NCBI GenBank assembly: GCA_033557835.1
Contig: JAWQRO010000340.1
Location: 1 to 42,439 of the forward strand
DNA from: Helochares maculicollis
Lineage: Eukaryota > Arthropoda > Insecta > Coleoptera > Hydrophilidae
Length of the DNA stretch: 42,439 nt
Direction: 5' to 3'
Below are positions 14,213-26,100 of this stretch, piece by piece; the first letter of the stretch is position 1; each line of letters starts with the position of its first letter. The notes under the pieces were generated by a model. It had not been told where the DNA came from. It saw only the letters and a list, made by a program, of their open reading frames with translations, and made no database searches. The translations under genes and the position numbers were made by a program.

Positions 14213-16339
14213 AACATTGCGGCTATTTGAATATTTATCATTAATAAAATTGTTGAAATGTGTACATAATAACTCACTGTTCAAATCCTTGCTTTACACT
14301 AAAATTTACTATATTAATCTGTACAGTCATCGTTAACACATTTTCATTTAAAAAATGTTTATCATTTTTTACAATTTTGTATAGATCCTTGAACTTGCAA
14401 AGGACAATAAAGTGATAAGCAAGTCACAAATAAAAACAATATTCTTATCTAAAAATAATCCTTCGAGCAAAATTATTCAGAATTAATTAAACAACCCAGG
14501 AAAGACAATTTAAATATTCAAATGAATATCACATACTTCGTCGATTGATTTGAATAATCTTGTTTTTTACTATTATTTAGCATACTTTTATTGTTAGTTA
14601 TCATCGTTTTATTAAAGCCTTGCACATTTTCTATGATATTCAGATGCAAATTTTATTCAAAACGCACAATAAATTATTATAATTAAATTTGCGTTGCTTG
14701 TAACAAGGATCGAATCGAAGCACTTCTAGCGTGGAGCAATGTAAGTACGTGGAGATTGAATCAATTAAGTTTTGCGAGCAAATTACTTTTGCTGGAAATC
14801 AGTTTGCAACTTTGTAGGCGAACCATCAGAATTCCACAAAAAGTCCATTATAACTTCAGAATTCTAATTAAAGCTAATCGTTTTATTATGCGAAATTTAA
14901 AGTGATACAATTAAAAATGATTCGTTTTGATATCGTGAGGAGTACTGCCACAGCAGCTTAGTTTTATCTAGCAACACAGAATCTGTGCTAACAAGTACGC
15001 TCTTAATGGAGAGTTAAGCTAACAAATTTTGCCATCACAAGCGCCCGGTGCGTTATTCTCATAATGTTAATTATAGTGTAAAAACCTTCTTTTGTTCCAG
15101 GCCGTAAACAATTTAAAAGAGTACAGTTTTGGACGTAGGAACCTACTTTACAATTTTAATTTTCGTTGTTAAACCGTTGCTCGGAAGGTGTTTGTTGCCC
15201 ATTAATCTTATAGTAAAGTACTGTACTTGAATGTTCCGTTTCCATACATTTAAGGCTGTAAGGAAGCCGGTAAAAATGAATGGAATTTAAATAAGGCCTG
15301 GGAAATGCGAACAATACGGTCGGGCTTCGGAAAGAAAATAAATACATTAGAAAGAAGATAATTTGTGACGAAGGTACTTGCAAGTGATAGGCGCTTTATA
15401 AAGATGCGCTGTAATTAATTAGTTAAAGTGGTGACCAGTAAATAGCATGGATTAGCATTGCCTAGTTCAAAAATGAAAACGAATGAAGCTGAGGTGAAAA
15501 GAATATGCTTCCTGTGTGTACAAAATGATTATTTTGTATATATAACGGTGTTCCTGAGAACGTGAAATTATTTAATGATAAGAAATAACTGTGTGTTAAA
15601 CCAGCTAGACGAAAGCTATTGCGAAACGATTTACTACAAAATTAGTATTAAATTAAATTAAAAATGAAATATCCCAAACCACTGGGCGGCACCATTTTCC
15701 AAAGCACATTTTTCCCCTCAAAAGCCCGTGGAGGATTCCCATTCCAGCACGAGACTCCCTAAATTATTTATCTAAACTAAAGCTCCAGAAACCCACTTAA
15801 GAATGTATTTTGTTATGGATGAGTTCGAGGTCAATCCTCTTTCTTTCAGCTACATAAATATTTATCCATGTTCTCGCATCGGGATAAGATCCAACTGCAA
15901 TTTCGCCATTCTCTTTTCGAATCCTGTCCCCAATAAAAAGCCTCGACCCGCATTTATGGGGGGATGCACGACTGAACGTAAAAATACCTGTCAGCGAAAT
16001 CTCAAGGGATCACACATTTCTGGCATCACATAGGTAATTCGATTACTTGGAGTTTTATATAAAGGTTATTAAACTTTCTAGGAGGCAAACATTATCTAAT
16101 ATTTTTGTATCAAGCACATTCGTCATCAGAGAGTGCCTTTGTAATAAATTCCATACAGGAACTGCCTATTGAATTGAGGTGTATATGAGTGTGAGAATCT
16201 CCTCCAGGGAAGCCTGTACTAAAACCATTCAACATACGTCTCTTTGTTATTACTTAGATGTGCTTAGTTAAAATGCACGCGGCATCATCTAGTATTGTTA
16301 TGTAGATGTGTGATGTAAATTAGCTGTTTACAAGCTTGT

Positions 16340-16962
16340 ACAAAAGGTTTTATTCCAAACATTTATGTCTAATTCCGCCGTGGAATTCAGTTTTACAAAA
16401 AATAATTCCTGAGGATGGTTGTCTTAAATATATCTTAAATAAGGTGGTTTTCTATGGGATTTTTGACTCTCCGTAAGGGTGCTTATATCATGAATTTACA
16501 GCGCTTTCTCGACTCTCCTTAAGTGTGCTCGTGCCCTGCATTTGTATGAACTTTCTTTATATTCCTTGCGGTTTTACAAACGTAAGGATGGTTCCAAAGA
16601 AAATATTAGTTCAGTTTCACGCTAAAATTCCTAAAACCACTTCTAGTAGTACAAAAGATTTTATTACAAACATTTATGTCTGATTCCGCCGTGGAATTCA
16701 GTTTTACAAAAAAAAATTCCTGAGGATGGTTGTTTTAAATTCGTCTTAAAGAGAGTGATTTTCTATGGGATTTCTTGACTCTCCATAAGGGTGCTTATAT
16801 CATGGATCTACATCGTTTTCTCGACTCTCCTTAAGTGTGCTCGTGCCCTGCATTTGCATGAACTTTCTTTATATTCATTGAGATTTTACAAACATGATAA
16901 TGGTTCCAAAGAAAATATTAGTTCAGTTTCACGCTAAAATTCCTAAAACCACTTCTAGTAGT
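16340..16962. repeat. 311-bp tandem duplication (two copies)
   Basis: Copy 1 is 16340-16650 and copy 2 is 16651-16962. Both begin ACAAAAG(G/A)TTTTATT and end CCACTTCTAGTAGT. They share long exact blocks such as GATTCCGCCGTGGAATTCAG (with one base changed at the start in copy 1) and differ at scattered positions, so identity is roughly 90%. Each copy carries an internal pair of GACTCTCC-TAAG-GTGCT modules spaced 46 bp apart (16465 and 16511 in copy 1), so the structure is a duplication of a duplication. No coding potential or transposase is seen. A copy of an acceptor-donor junction (CTTTGCTGCAG|GTATGA) lies just beyond copy 2. Confidence 0.95.
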
Positions 16963-16972
16963 CTTTGCTGCA

Positions 16973-16979
16973 GGTATGA
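16973..16979 (+). other. Candidate recursive splice site
   Basis: The sequence reads CTTTGCTGCAG|GTATGA with the junction at 16973/16974, directly after the 311-bp duplication. It combines a usable acceptor with a donor. Its role in the 28-kb intron is inferred from the known ratchet consensus YnNCAG|GTRAGT. Confidence 0.25.
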
Positions 16980-17875
16980 CGGAGCTATTCAATTATTTCG
17001 TATTAATTTTTATATAGATTTGTATCTAAACTCATTTGCCTATTTATTGCACATGGGTAACAATTCCAGTTATTTAAATTCTTTCAGGTTTTGTGTAGAA
17101 TCGCGTCATTAAGCGTCACCTAACCCAAAACAAAAAACATTATACAAATCAAGTTTTGGTTCAAAGACCAGTAAAAAATTTGGAATTTAAATTAGACATC
17201 GCTAATTTGCGTTAAGTAACCAAGTGACCGTGAAAGGCGCAATTTGTTGTATAAAATATATTTAATTCTTTTACTACCTGGTCGAATAACCCAAAAATAC
17301 TTAATAATGAGCCAAACGTCATTGATTGCGGAAGAAGGGGACAGAGGACGGTGTAGTTTCAAAACTAAATTCCAGATAATTTAATACTTTTTGCACAATT
17401 ACGCTACTGCAGTTGAACATTCCTGGTTCGTTGTTCGACAAGGAAATTTATTTTCAGTAAATGTATTCAAATTTTATACAAAACGATACTTGTTTGAATT
17501 GCATACATAAATGTTACATGAATTTTTTTGACAAACCATTTTTCTACAATGTACACAAAGGCAATTTATACAACTAAGTTATATAGATTTTATACACAAC
17601 ACATACATAAATAATATTTGGATTTCAAACACCAAAGTTATTAGAATTTTATACGCTTCAGATATATGAATTCTAAATGCCAAATAAATGTTAGGCTTAA
17701 ATGGGAAACGTGATTAAACTTTATACGCGAAATGAAGAGGGAGTGTTCCTGACTACATATTTATGTAAATAATTCTTGCTTTGTTTTCACATCAATTTGT
17801 CGCCTTACTCTTAACAGGAACGATTAATAATAATCGCAATTTGAAACCAATACGTCACAGTTAATGGACTAAAGC

Positions 17876-17990
17876 CTCCGGGGTGCTGAGAATTTTGGGG
17901 TGCTCAGGTCATTGGTGAATTTAATACATTGAAGTATGCAGTACATTGGAGAATTCACTATACTCATTGGGGTATACAAAGCTAGGCTGC
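17876..17990. repeat. Degenerate short-period (17-22 bp) tandem array
   Basis: Successive lines of related sequence can be aligned by eye: TCATTGGTGAATTTAAT, ACATTGAAGTATGCAGT, ACATTGGAGAATTCACTATACT and CATTGGGGTATACAAAG. They are preceded by two GGGGTGCT(G/C)A units. The array is strongly diverged. Just upstream (17470-17720) another loose repetition of ATTTTATAC plus CATACATAAAT occurs. Confidence 0.5.
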
Positions 17991-19495
17991 ATTAGGCTCC
18001 TGATGTATTTGTAGCCGTGGTGTAATACTTAAAAGCCCTGAGGGTGTCGGTACAAGAAGGGTTGATTATTAATGAGCTGGCAGGCGTATGAAGACATTTT
18101 CCGAAGGGGCAACCATGTGGGAACTGATAATGGAACTTCAAAACAGCTGATTCGCTTTCAAGGTATGTTCAGAAGGGGCGGAAGACAATAGCATTATTCA
18201 CCCTCTGGGAGTTTGATTAGAGCCTACTTGAAATCGGAAGAGGGCGTATTAATATTAAAAACGAATGAAAGCCGCCATGCAAAATTTTTACATCGGCTTA
18301 AGAAAAATCTTAGCTTTAATACATACCATAACCGTTAAGTTTTTTTGAGTAAACAATATTTTTAGACTATCATATTTCGTTGCGCTTCGTTCTATTATTT
18401 GCACGAGGCTTCTAGAGAAAATACTGCGAATAAATTCAACCGTAAATACTTAATAATGAGTAAACAGTATGCTCAAGCACCTGCTCAAACATAAATCGCT
18501 ATTTAAAGATTAATTTCAATGCAAACTGGTAGGTACCGGCATTTCCATGTTTATAGAGATACTACACAAACCAATAATTAATCCGCCTTAGAGAAAATTA
18601 GTTTTTGTTTTCCATTCCATTTCATTTTCCATATTATTGCATGAAGATTCACTTTTAGCCCATTTTCGGACATACTAATTATAGTTTGACTTATAATTCA
18701 GGTAGAATACGCTGTTCTGATCGAATTGGCAATCTTGAAAGAAATAATGGAAATAATTCACTAACTTCCTCAACGCATATTTTGATAAAATGTGGCATCA
18801 ATCACAATTTTGCAGCAAAAACATTTTTATAGCTATATTCAAAATGGCTTATTGTATAAGTTAATGAATTTTATACCTAACAACGGATTAAAAAATAAAA
18901 CAAAACAAACCCATCAACGACCCTTCTCGCTGTGGTATGCAAAATAAACGCACAAAAGCGCCAACTTTTGATGGTGAATCACCTTATAGGTGGCTGGGCC
19001 ACAATATCGCTGCGTTTACCATAGCATTTTTTACCTCTACTCTTCGGTAGCAAAAAAGGAATAAATATGACAAAATAAATAAAAAGTTGCAGTATTTAGT
19101 AGTTGTGGAAAGGAACAAAAGAATAGTTCGTGTCTGCAAACGGTGAGTTGGCACTATTGGAATGTTGGTGATGACTGAGGTAAACGCACTTCAAGAATGT
19201 CCTAAATAATTTTCTTGTTACTTCATACTCTTCAATTGGAGAGAAATTTGTATGTTTGTTTATCACTCAGCGAGTATTTTCTTTTGAAGTGAAAAATTTT
19301 CTGGTTACTTGAGGAACCAGCAATTTTCACGCAAAGCGTCGACTTTTTTCTTAAAAAACTCCAAGCGCAACTTTGTTGAGGCTTTGGGTCGCAAATTCCT
19401 TCATAGAAATTTGTGGTGCGCATAAATTAATTTTTTAAACATATTTACAATGAAACTTAAACCTACCACATACCAGTCGCAGTGGAAATTGAAGA

Positions 19496-19534
19496 CAACT
19501 AATTGATTTCAATTAGTTGCACAACTGAAATCAA
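19496..19534. other. Overlapping, mutually exclusive hairpins
   Basis: CAACTAATTG (19496-19505) pairs perfectly with CAATTAGTTG (19510-19519) across a 4-nt loop. An alternative stem uses the same bases: TTGATTTCA (19503-19511) pairs with TGAAATCAA (19526-19534), with an inner GTTG-CA-CAAC stem. Both pairings are visible directly in the sequence. Confidence 0.85.
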
Positions 19535-20431
19535 ATAAAGTATGCATGATGAATTCAACATTCAAATAGAAACTTACTAATTATTAGACACACATTTATT
19601 TGTAAGGCAATCAGCGCAATAGAAACGTGGGACAAGCAACAAAAAGCTGTGAGGGAAATATGCAAATTAATCGTTTCACTGTCGTTTTCATTTAATCTTC
19701 TTTGTTGTAATAGGTTCAATCGTCGTATTATGCAAATTGGATATAGTTTCGCCTTATGAATTGATGGGTCAGTGACGTCAAGGTTGAAGGTCTCTTCTCA
19801 ATTCTTTATTTGCGTTCTTGTAACTTCATTTCAGAGGCTCAGTTTTTCCTTGGATATCAAGTGTGAGTTTGCTTTGGAGTCTTTTAAACATTTGCGTTAG
19901 TTTGTCATAAAAAGGAATCGCAAAAATACAAATTCTTAGTATATAAAATTATTGTAATTAATTAAAGATGGTATCAAAACAAGAACCCTCGCGTTATTCT
20001 CGCACATGAACGTAATAAAAGAAGTTTGCTTCAGCAGACGCCGTGAATCCTGTGCATGACTATTATTTATCAAGCAATTAATAACGTTCATGTTTTTATT
20101 CCTATTAAAACATGGTTGTAGTACATGAACTGTGCATAATATCCAACAAGCAGTTGGTCAAGGAGAAGAACCCAACAGCATTACTCATTGGTGGTGGCTG
20201 ACGACGTTTATCCAGCATATAATTTAAGATAAAAAGTGAAAAATTAACACCATCCTCCTTTAATTTACATGCGCCTCACTATATATATAGCAGTGGTGAA
20301 GTTGTAGTAGCCGCCAAGGCGATGATCTTTGCATATATCTTAGGCACACAACACTTATACCTATAAAGTGGATGCGTACTTTTCTTTGCAAAAACTTGTA
20401 AGTAAACTGAAGCTAAGTATTACACTATATT

Positions 20432-20460
20432 ATACAGTCACGAAAATAGTAGCAACTGCG
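20432..20460 (+). mobile_element. Possible Tc1-like terminal repeat (single end)
   Basis: TA followed by CAGTCACGAAAATAGTAGCAACTG resembles the start of Tc1-like transposon ends inserted at TA. No matching inverted copy was found downstream and no transposase is recognisable nearby, so this may be a fragment or a chance likeness. Confidence 0.2.
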
Positions 20461-20740
20461 TTTTATGTAAAAATAGTTTTGAATTCTCCCTAACAAATTG
20501 AAGACATTTAATTTTTTTTAGAATTCCTTTGAAACTACATGAGTACTTGTGTTCTATGAAAAAAATAGATTTTTCAATGTTACTAAACTACTGTAACTGT
20601 TGACGTTTTTAACCACTGAAACAGATTTAATTCAAATAGAGATTTTTTTTCAATCTGTGACCCCGACATTTTGACGGATCTTCACGTTTTGAGGGAGCTT
20701 GAATAAATTTTCACTATTTTTGGCATGCTGCCTTGTGCGC

Positions 20741-20762
20741 CTCTCTCTCTCTCTCTCTCTCT
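20741..20762. repeat. (CT)11 microsatellite
   Basis: Eleven uninterrupted CT units followed by a degenerate TCTG/TGTC-rich tail to about 20815. Confidence 0.95.
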
Positions 20763-21273
20763 GAATATGAGTCTGTCTGTGTGCGTCTGCCTGTATGCGC
20801 GTCTATCTGAGTGTAGGTATGTAAAAACAATAGCGCTTATGCCTGAACTAGAGTGATGAAATTTGTTATACGGTTATTACAGCAAAATCGTACATTTGTA
20901 TCAAGTTTTGGGACATGTAGAACTACCAGAAGTATCTGTTTACCAACACAGTTTTGCAATTTTCCAAGTAAACTAAGCGTTGAAATGGAGCGATTGCCTT
21001 GTAATTTCTTACACACATGAAACACATTAAGTAATTCTTATTTATAACATTTCAATTTGAAAAAAATACAGATAATAGTATTTTAATAACAAATAAGTGA
21101 TACAGAAAATGCCATTTTTAAGCAAGATTTTCGGCTGCGATGATGTAGAACCAATAAAAAGTGCATAGAACGCATTTATAAATAGTATCCGTTTAATTAC
21201 CGAGCTAAAAATAAGCAAAAATAATACATATTTCTCAATATTTAAGAATATCTTGAACATTTACCCGGCTTAA

Positions 21274-21345
21274 AGGGAGACAATAGCTCTACGTTATAGT
21301 CACTTGACTCATAATGTGAAGATTGCGCGTCCAATCCTGAGTGGA
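21274..21345 (+). pseudogene. tRNA-Met-like fragment or SINE head
   Basis: The order of elements matches an elongator tRNA-Met. An A-box-like TAGCTCTACGTTA starts at 21284. An anticodon-arm-like ACTCATAATGTGA preceded by TCAC comes next, where TCAC and GTGA can pair around a CTCATAA loop. A B-box-like GCGTCCAATCC follows, then CTGAG. A three-base excess in the anticodon arm and a poor T arm mean it is not a functional tRNA. It could be a decayed tRNA gene or the head of a tRNA-derived SINE; the AT-rich sequence after it (to about 21430) could be the tail. It lies about 90 bp from the mariner relic end. Confidence 0.35.
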
Positions 21346-21437
21346 TCCGGTGTTACCTTTCTTATACATAATTGGTTTTAAACTGTACTTTTAACAATGA
21401 TAAGAATAAAATAAATATTAATTTCATACTCATTTAT

Positions 21438-22308
21438 AAGGTTGGCAATTAAGTAATTGCCGTTTTTTAAGGAAAGTATCAAAGTTTCTTTTTACTTGCC
21501 AAAATAGCTTTAGTTACAAATGTATTGTCCATTATTTTCAATGACCTTTTTTTCAACTTTTCATGCATCATAATACCACGTTCATAAAACTGTGGGATTT
21601 TATCGGCATAAAATTATGTCAACTACTGTTTTAGTTCATAATCGTTATTGAGTGTCTTGAAGAAAGTTCTGTAAATTTCGAAATAAATAATAATATGATG
21701 GTGCTAAGCCAGGACTATATGGTGGGTATGGTGGTAACACATCCTAACCAAGCTACAAAAAGTTTTGGCGAGAGGTCGAAGATGTATGGGGTCTGGCGTT
21801 ATCATAATGCAACATTATTTCTTTGGGATTTGCCAATTCCGGTCGATTTTTATTAGTTGAACCATCCAGTTTGGTTAGTTGATCAATTTAAACTACAGAA
21901 TTAATCGTCTAGGTGTGAGGTAGAAGTTCAAAACAAATTATACATTTATAATCACACCAAACTGATAACAAAAGACCTTTCTTTGGTGAATATCAGGTTT
22001 TGATGTTGATTGAGGTGGTTCATTTGGTTGACTCTTCGATGGTTTTCTAGTGATATCGTTATACACAATATACTTTTCATCACCAGGAATAATTTTTTTT
22101 AAAAGCAGTTCATTTTCGTTGCGCTTAAGAAGCATATCGCAGGTGTTTATGCGTTTCGCCAAATGAATTTCTATAAGTTCATGAGAAGCCCAGATATCCA
22201 GTTTTTTTGAAAAGTTAAACTATTGTAAATGCTTTTCTATGCATGTATGTGACACATTTAGCTTCTCTGCAATCTCACGCGTTGTACTAAGATGATTGGT
22301 AGCGATTA
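21438..22308 (-). pseudogene. Decayed mariner transposase relic (3' two-thirds of element)
   Basis: Reading the minus strand gives scattered but ordered mariner transposase blocks. From high to low coordinates they are: a helix-turn-helix piece (TREIAEKLNVSHTCIEKHL), the linker (ASHELIEIHLAKRINTCD), the first catalytic aspartate in PGDEKYIVYND near 22070-22090, the KPDIHQRKV segment, the second catalytic aspartate in MLHYDNARPHTS near 21782-21817, PPYSPGLAPS with the usual third aspartate (in SPDLAPSD) partly changed, and a C-terminus ending VIENNGQYICN-stop. The 3' terminal repeat, GGTTGGCAATTAAGTAATTGCC, starts at 21440 after a TA-rich site. The 5' end is missing: similarity stops at an AT microsatellite at about 22310. 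Multiple frameshifts and stops make it non-coding. Confidence 0.85.
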
Positions 22309-22310
22309 TT

Positions 22311-22344
22311 ATATATATATTAAAGAAATATATATATTAAAGAA
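22311..22344. repeat. Two exact 17-bp tandem units (ATATATATATTAAAGAA)
   Basis: Units at 22311-22327 and 22328-22344, at the truncated 5' edge of the mariner relic. Confidence 0.95.
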
Positions 22345-23014
22345 ATGTAAATGATTTCAAGCATAAGAAACAGTCACACTAGGAAAAATTAAAAACTTAA
22401 AAACTGAACATAAGGTCCCTTTAAATAAGTTTTTTAAAGTCATCTGGACTGAAAGCATCACACATTTTGAATTATGCCGAAGAAATTTAAAGCGCGAGCA
22501 TTTTATTAAAACATCGTCTTGGGAAATAAGATAATGAGGCAAGCAACGCCGAATTATTTACTCTCTATTATTGCATATCTCGCTACATTTCCAATTTCGA
22601 TCCTCAATAGCCGTCTGCCTTTATAAGGAACACTTTTTTGATGTAATTTAATCCTTATTAAAACCCGTTCCGTTATTATTAATCCTACCTATTCTGTTCA
22701 TTTCGATATTTAATCCGCAATTTCCATTCGACTGGGCGTCGACAAAAGACCATTTCTTCTCGCTTAATTGTCCTTAGATCTATCAGCCTCTAGATTGTAA
22801 CGTTTACGAGCCACTAAATGAATAGATCTACCAGCCAGTACATTGATCAATCTTCGGTCGTCGGTCTGTTTATTTAGGTTTTTGTGGTCGCTTTAGGGCC
22901 AGCGTATTGTAGCAATACAATATTTATGCGCGGCCGGTGAAAGTCTAACGGGAGAAAGTGTTGGTCCTCTAGTCATATATACGACGTTGAACAAGGTTAG
23001 GCCGGCTTAAAAAA

Positions 23015-23182
23015 ATGGCACAAGTTCAAAAGGGTAATTTGTACGGTATCGTACGTGATTGCCGAGTCGAGCATGGAGAGGACTTTTGTTTTCTTTTTGA
23101 CCACGGGCGTTGTTCTTCCGGTGTTTATTTATCCGGTTGGTACTTAAGCGCTCAGATCCAGGACGCGATTAAAAATATCTGA
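23015..23182 (+). other. Unrecognised 55-codon small ORF in a GC-richer block
   Basis: ATG at 23015 sits in a favourable context (AAAAAATGG) and runs 55 codons to TGA at 23180-23182. The product starts MAQVQKGNLYGIVRDCR, has two FxFLFDHGRC/SSGVYLSGWY-like blocks and ends AIKNI. The preceding in-frame stop is at 22988. A TATA-like CATATATA lies about 40 nt upstream. The block 22700-23240 is clearly less AT-rich than its surroundings. I do not recognise the protein. Frames this long are expected many times by chance in a window of this size, so this is a candidate only. It could equally be a conserved enhancer. Confidence 0.2.
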
Positions 23183-26100
23183 TTGTCTTCTCGTGTTCTT
23201 TTAATGCTGTTTCTGGAGCCACGCCATTCCGCACTTATAAGAACTAGTGAAATGTGCCTCTCCGAATGGGCTTGCAGAACTCGCACTAATTTAAAATTTC
23301 TTTTTCAAGTAATTATTCACGAAATCCTGCTTCACTTACCGTAAGTAACCCTAATGGCTTATAATCTCCAGATAATTAGGATGTATGTGTTATTAATAAA
23401 TCGTGGAACTAACCTAAGTAACTTTCACCTCCACTTAGTGATATTTTTCGTGCATTAGCGCTACATCTATGATGGGAGATTATTACACATTTGCCACAAT
23501 TTGAGAGGTAAAAGTGCCCATGTACGTACTTTAATGGCGCTATTACATATACTGATATAATGTCTATAGTATTTACACTTTTCCAAAAAAAATGAGCACG
23601 AATTGCTGGGAGCGTTACTCCAACCGATAATTTTGTGGTGTTATTTCAACATGACGTGGTCAGATTAACAGTAAAAAAATATCTTATAGTAGATAAGATA
23701 GTCTAAGGATAGTGTGTGTAATAATTGATTTATTTTGATTTGATGATATTCTCACTGATGAAAAAATTAAACTGATGTAACCAAATATATGTGAAAAATG
23801 CAGATTGATTAAGATTGAAAACTAAGTTACAATTTGTAGTAGTCGCTAATAATTTCCTCCATTTAATGACATTCTGTGGACAACGAGAGCAACTACGCTG
23901 GAAGTAAGTAATCTTCTAGATCATTTGATTAATTTACCTTGGAAAATGAAGCAACACAACAATTAAGGCTATAAAAAACCCCGTAAATTACTTCTTGTAA
24001 CGATCCTTTTTTGGGGCAATCTTTTAGAACTGCAAAGGTTGAATTAATAAAATTTAATTAATCAAAATATGTGTCGAGGTATATAACAACAATAAAACTG
24101 GTTTTATTTCCGCTTAATTGAAATTCAACAATTAATCCTCTTCCAGTCAAAACAAATTACTCTTGTTGCTTCACAGAATCTGAAGCTTTTCCTTTTTAAT
24201 AAGCTCCAACTGCAACGGAAGAGATTACAATGGATTTGCTAGATGTGTCCCTCAGACGAGACGCCTACTTCATTGCGTCGTCAATCACAATTTAAAAGCA
24301 ATAATGTACGTGTTGCTTACGCACACGGCTCGAACGAAAAAGTCTTTGAAAAAAATTGTTGAGCTTGCCAAACCAGCACAGCCTGGCACTTCCCTAGGCA
24401 GGAAAAATTATAAGGTATCTGGTTTATATTTGCATCAAATGCAAATGACGCCAGATAATTATAATACTCTTCTTGCATACTTGAAAAATCTTAGATTGTG
24501 CGTGCATGCTTCGTTCTTGGTATCGCGGTCAAGTTGTTTTTAAACCCATTCCTTTGTTACCATGACTCCCAAATATACATAGAAAGAAATTTCATCGTCT
24601 GTACCCTCTGATTTTCAAACAAGATAAATAGTATAATTTATACAGCTATTAAAACTGCATTATTGTTATTTTTTCTGCCGGTTCGTGCCACATGACCGAT
24701 TCTTTACTAAGTTTAATTAGAAAATAATAGCGTTGACAAAAATTTTGTAATTAGATTCTCTTTGTGCTATTTAATACCAGGAACGAGCTGTGTTAAGTGC
24801 TTGTTTATTGGCAAATAATTTTTGCATCAACGCACAAGCCAGTGTATTGTGTTCATCTATAATAAAATTAATCTGACTGAAATGGTGTGAAACAAGAGTA
24901 AGGCGTCAGTGGATAGAAAATTTGAAACTTTAAAAATAGTGAGGTCTATGCACCGTTATTTATGCATATTTGTATGTCTACACCAGGCCTGCTCTTAACG
25001 ATTTATCCACCCAGAATATCAAGAGACTATTAATTAAATTATAAATTGAATTACAAATTAAATGGCCCACATATTGATTTCATTAAGAACTGACGCTCCC
25101 TATGTGTCGTTCGGATATAAATCATCTTGAATTAAATGTATAATCGTATTAGAAATTGTGACCAGTTTTTGTTGTGAACTTTTAGGTAGAGCAGGTGTTG
25201 TTCTAATATCTGACCAGATAGAATTGGGGGTTAAGTTGTCGAGATTTGTCAGTAAAATATGTCATTTGTTTGATTCAGTACTCGACAAATATAATCGGTA
25301 GGTTCTCTATTTCGCCGTTTTTATTTCATTCTCTTAGGTGTTATCCCATTATTAGATTATCGGTCATATTGCGATCGCCTCTTATCATGATTTATGTCCT
25401 GGTTTATTCTCTCTGTTATTAAACCTGGAACTTTCAATTTCTGCTACAGTTGGAGGAAGTCCAATTAAGTTTTGTTTTCTCTGAAACTTCACGTATGTCT
25501 ACTACAATATTTGATATAACTTCGTATGTGGCATATTAAAAGAAAGCAATCCGAACTAGTCTGTGAGCGTCATGTTAAATGAAGATAGTATAATTTGCAT
25601 CAAGGTAAAGGAACTGTTTTGATGATGCCGCGCGTTGCCTTGTTGCCACGGACCAGATGCGCCTACAAACCGTAAATAAATAATTCAAAGGTTTTCGTTC
25701 GCTACGCAATAAGTGTACAATATTTGGGTAAAGTTCATCTAAAAATATATACTCCTCGCCACGCCATTCCCTCGTCGCGAGATTTCTTCCTTTGTGCTCG
25801 TCTGCTGCAATAAACGTTCTTCGGGATGACTAGGCATTCAAAACTGCTTCAACCGGCCAGACGTTTCTTAAATTGTGAATAGCGGAAATTAATAATACTT
25901 AAAAGAATTTTCCTCGGTGTTGCCGTCTCTATAACATGGTTGTATAAGCCACATCCTACTTAACGAAGTCTTACTGCTATAGACATGAAAACTATATAGT
26001 CTGGAGTCTAGACTGAATTACATGCGCTAAAGTTTACACGTCCATATCCAGTAATAGTTGTAAATTTATAATTTCTTTGCTTTTAATGGTTCTAAAGCAG

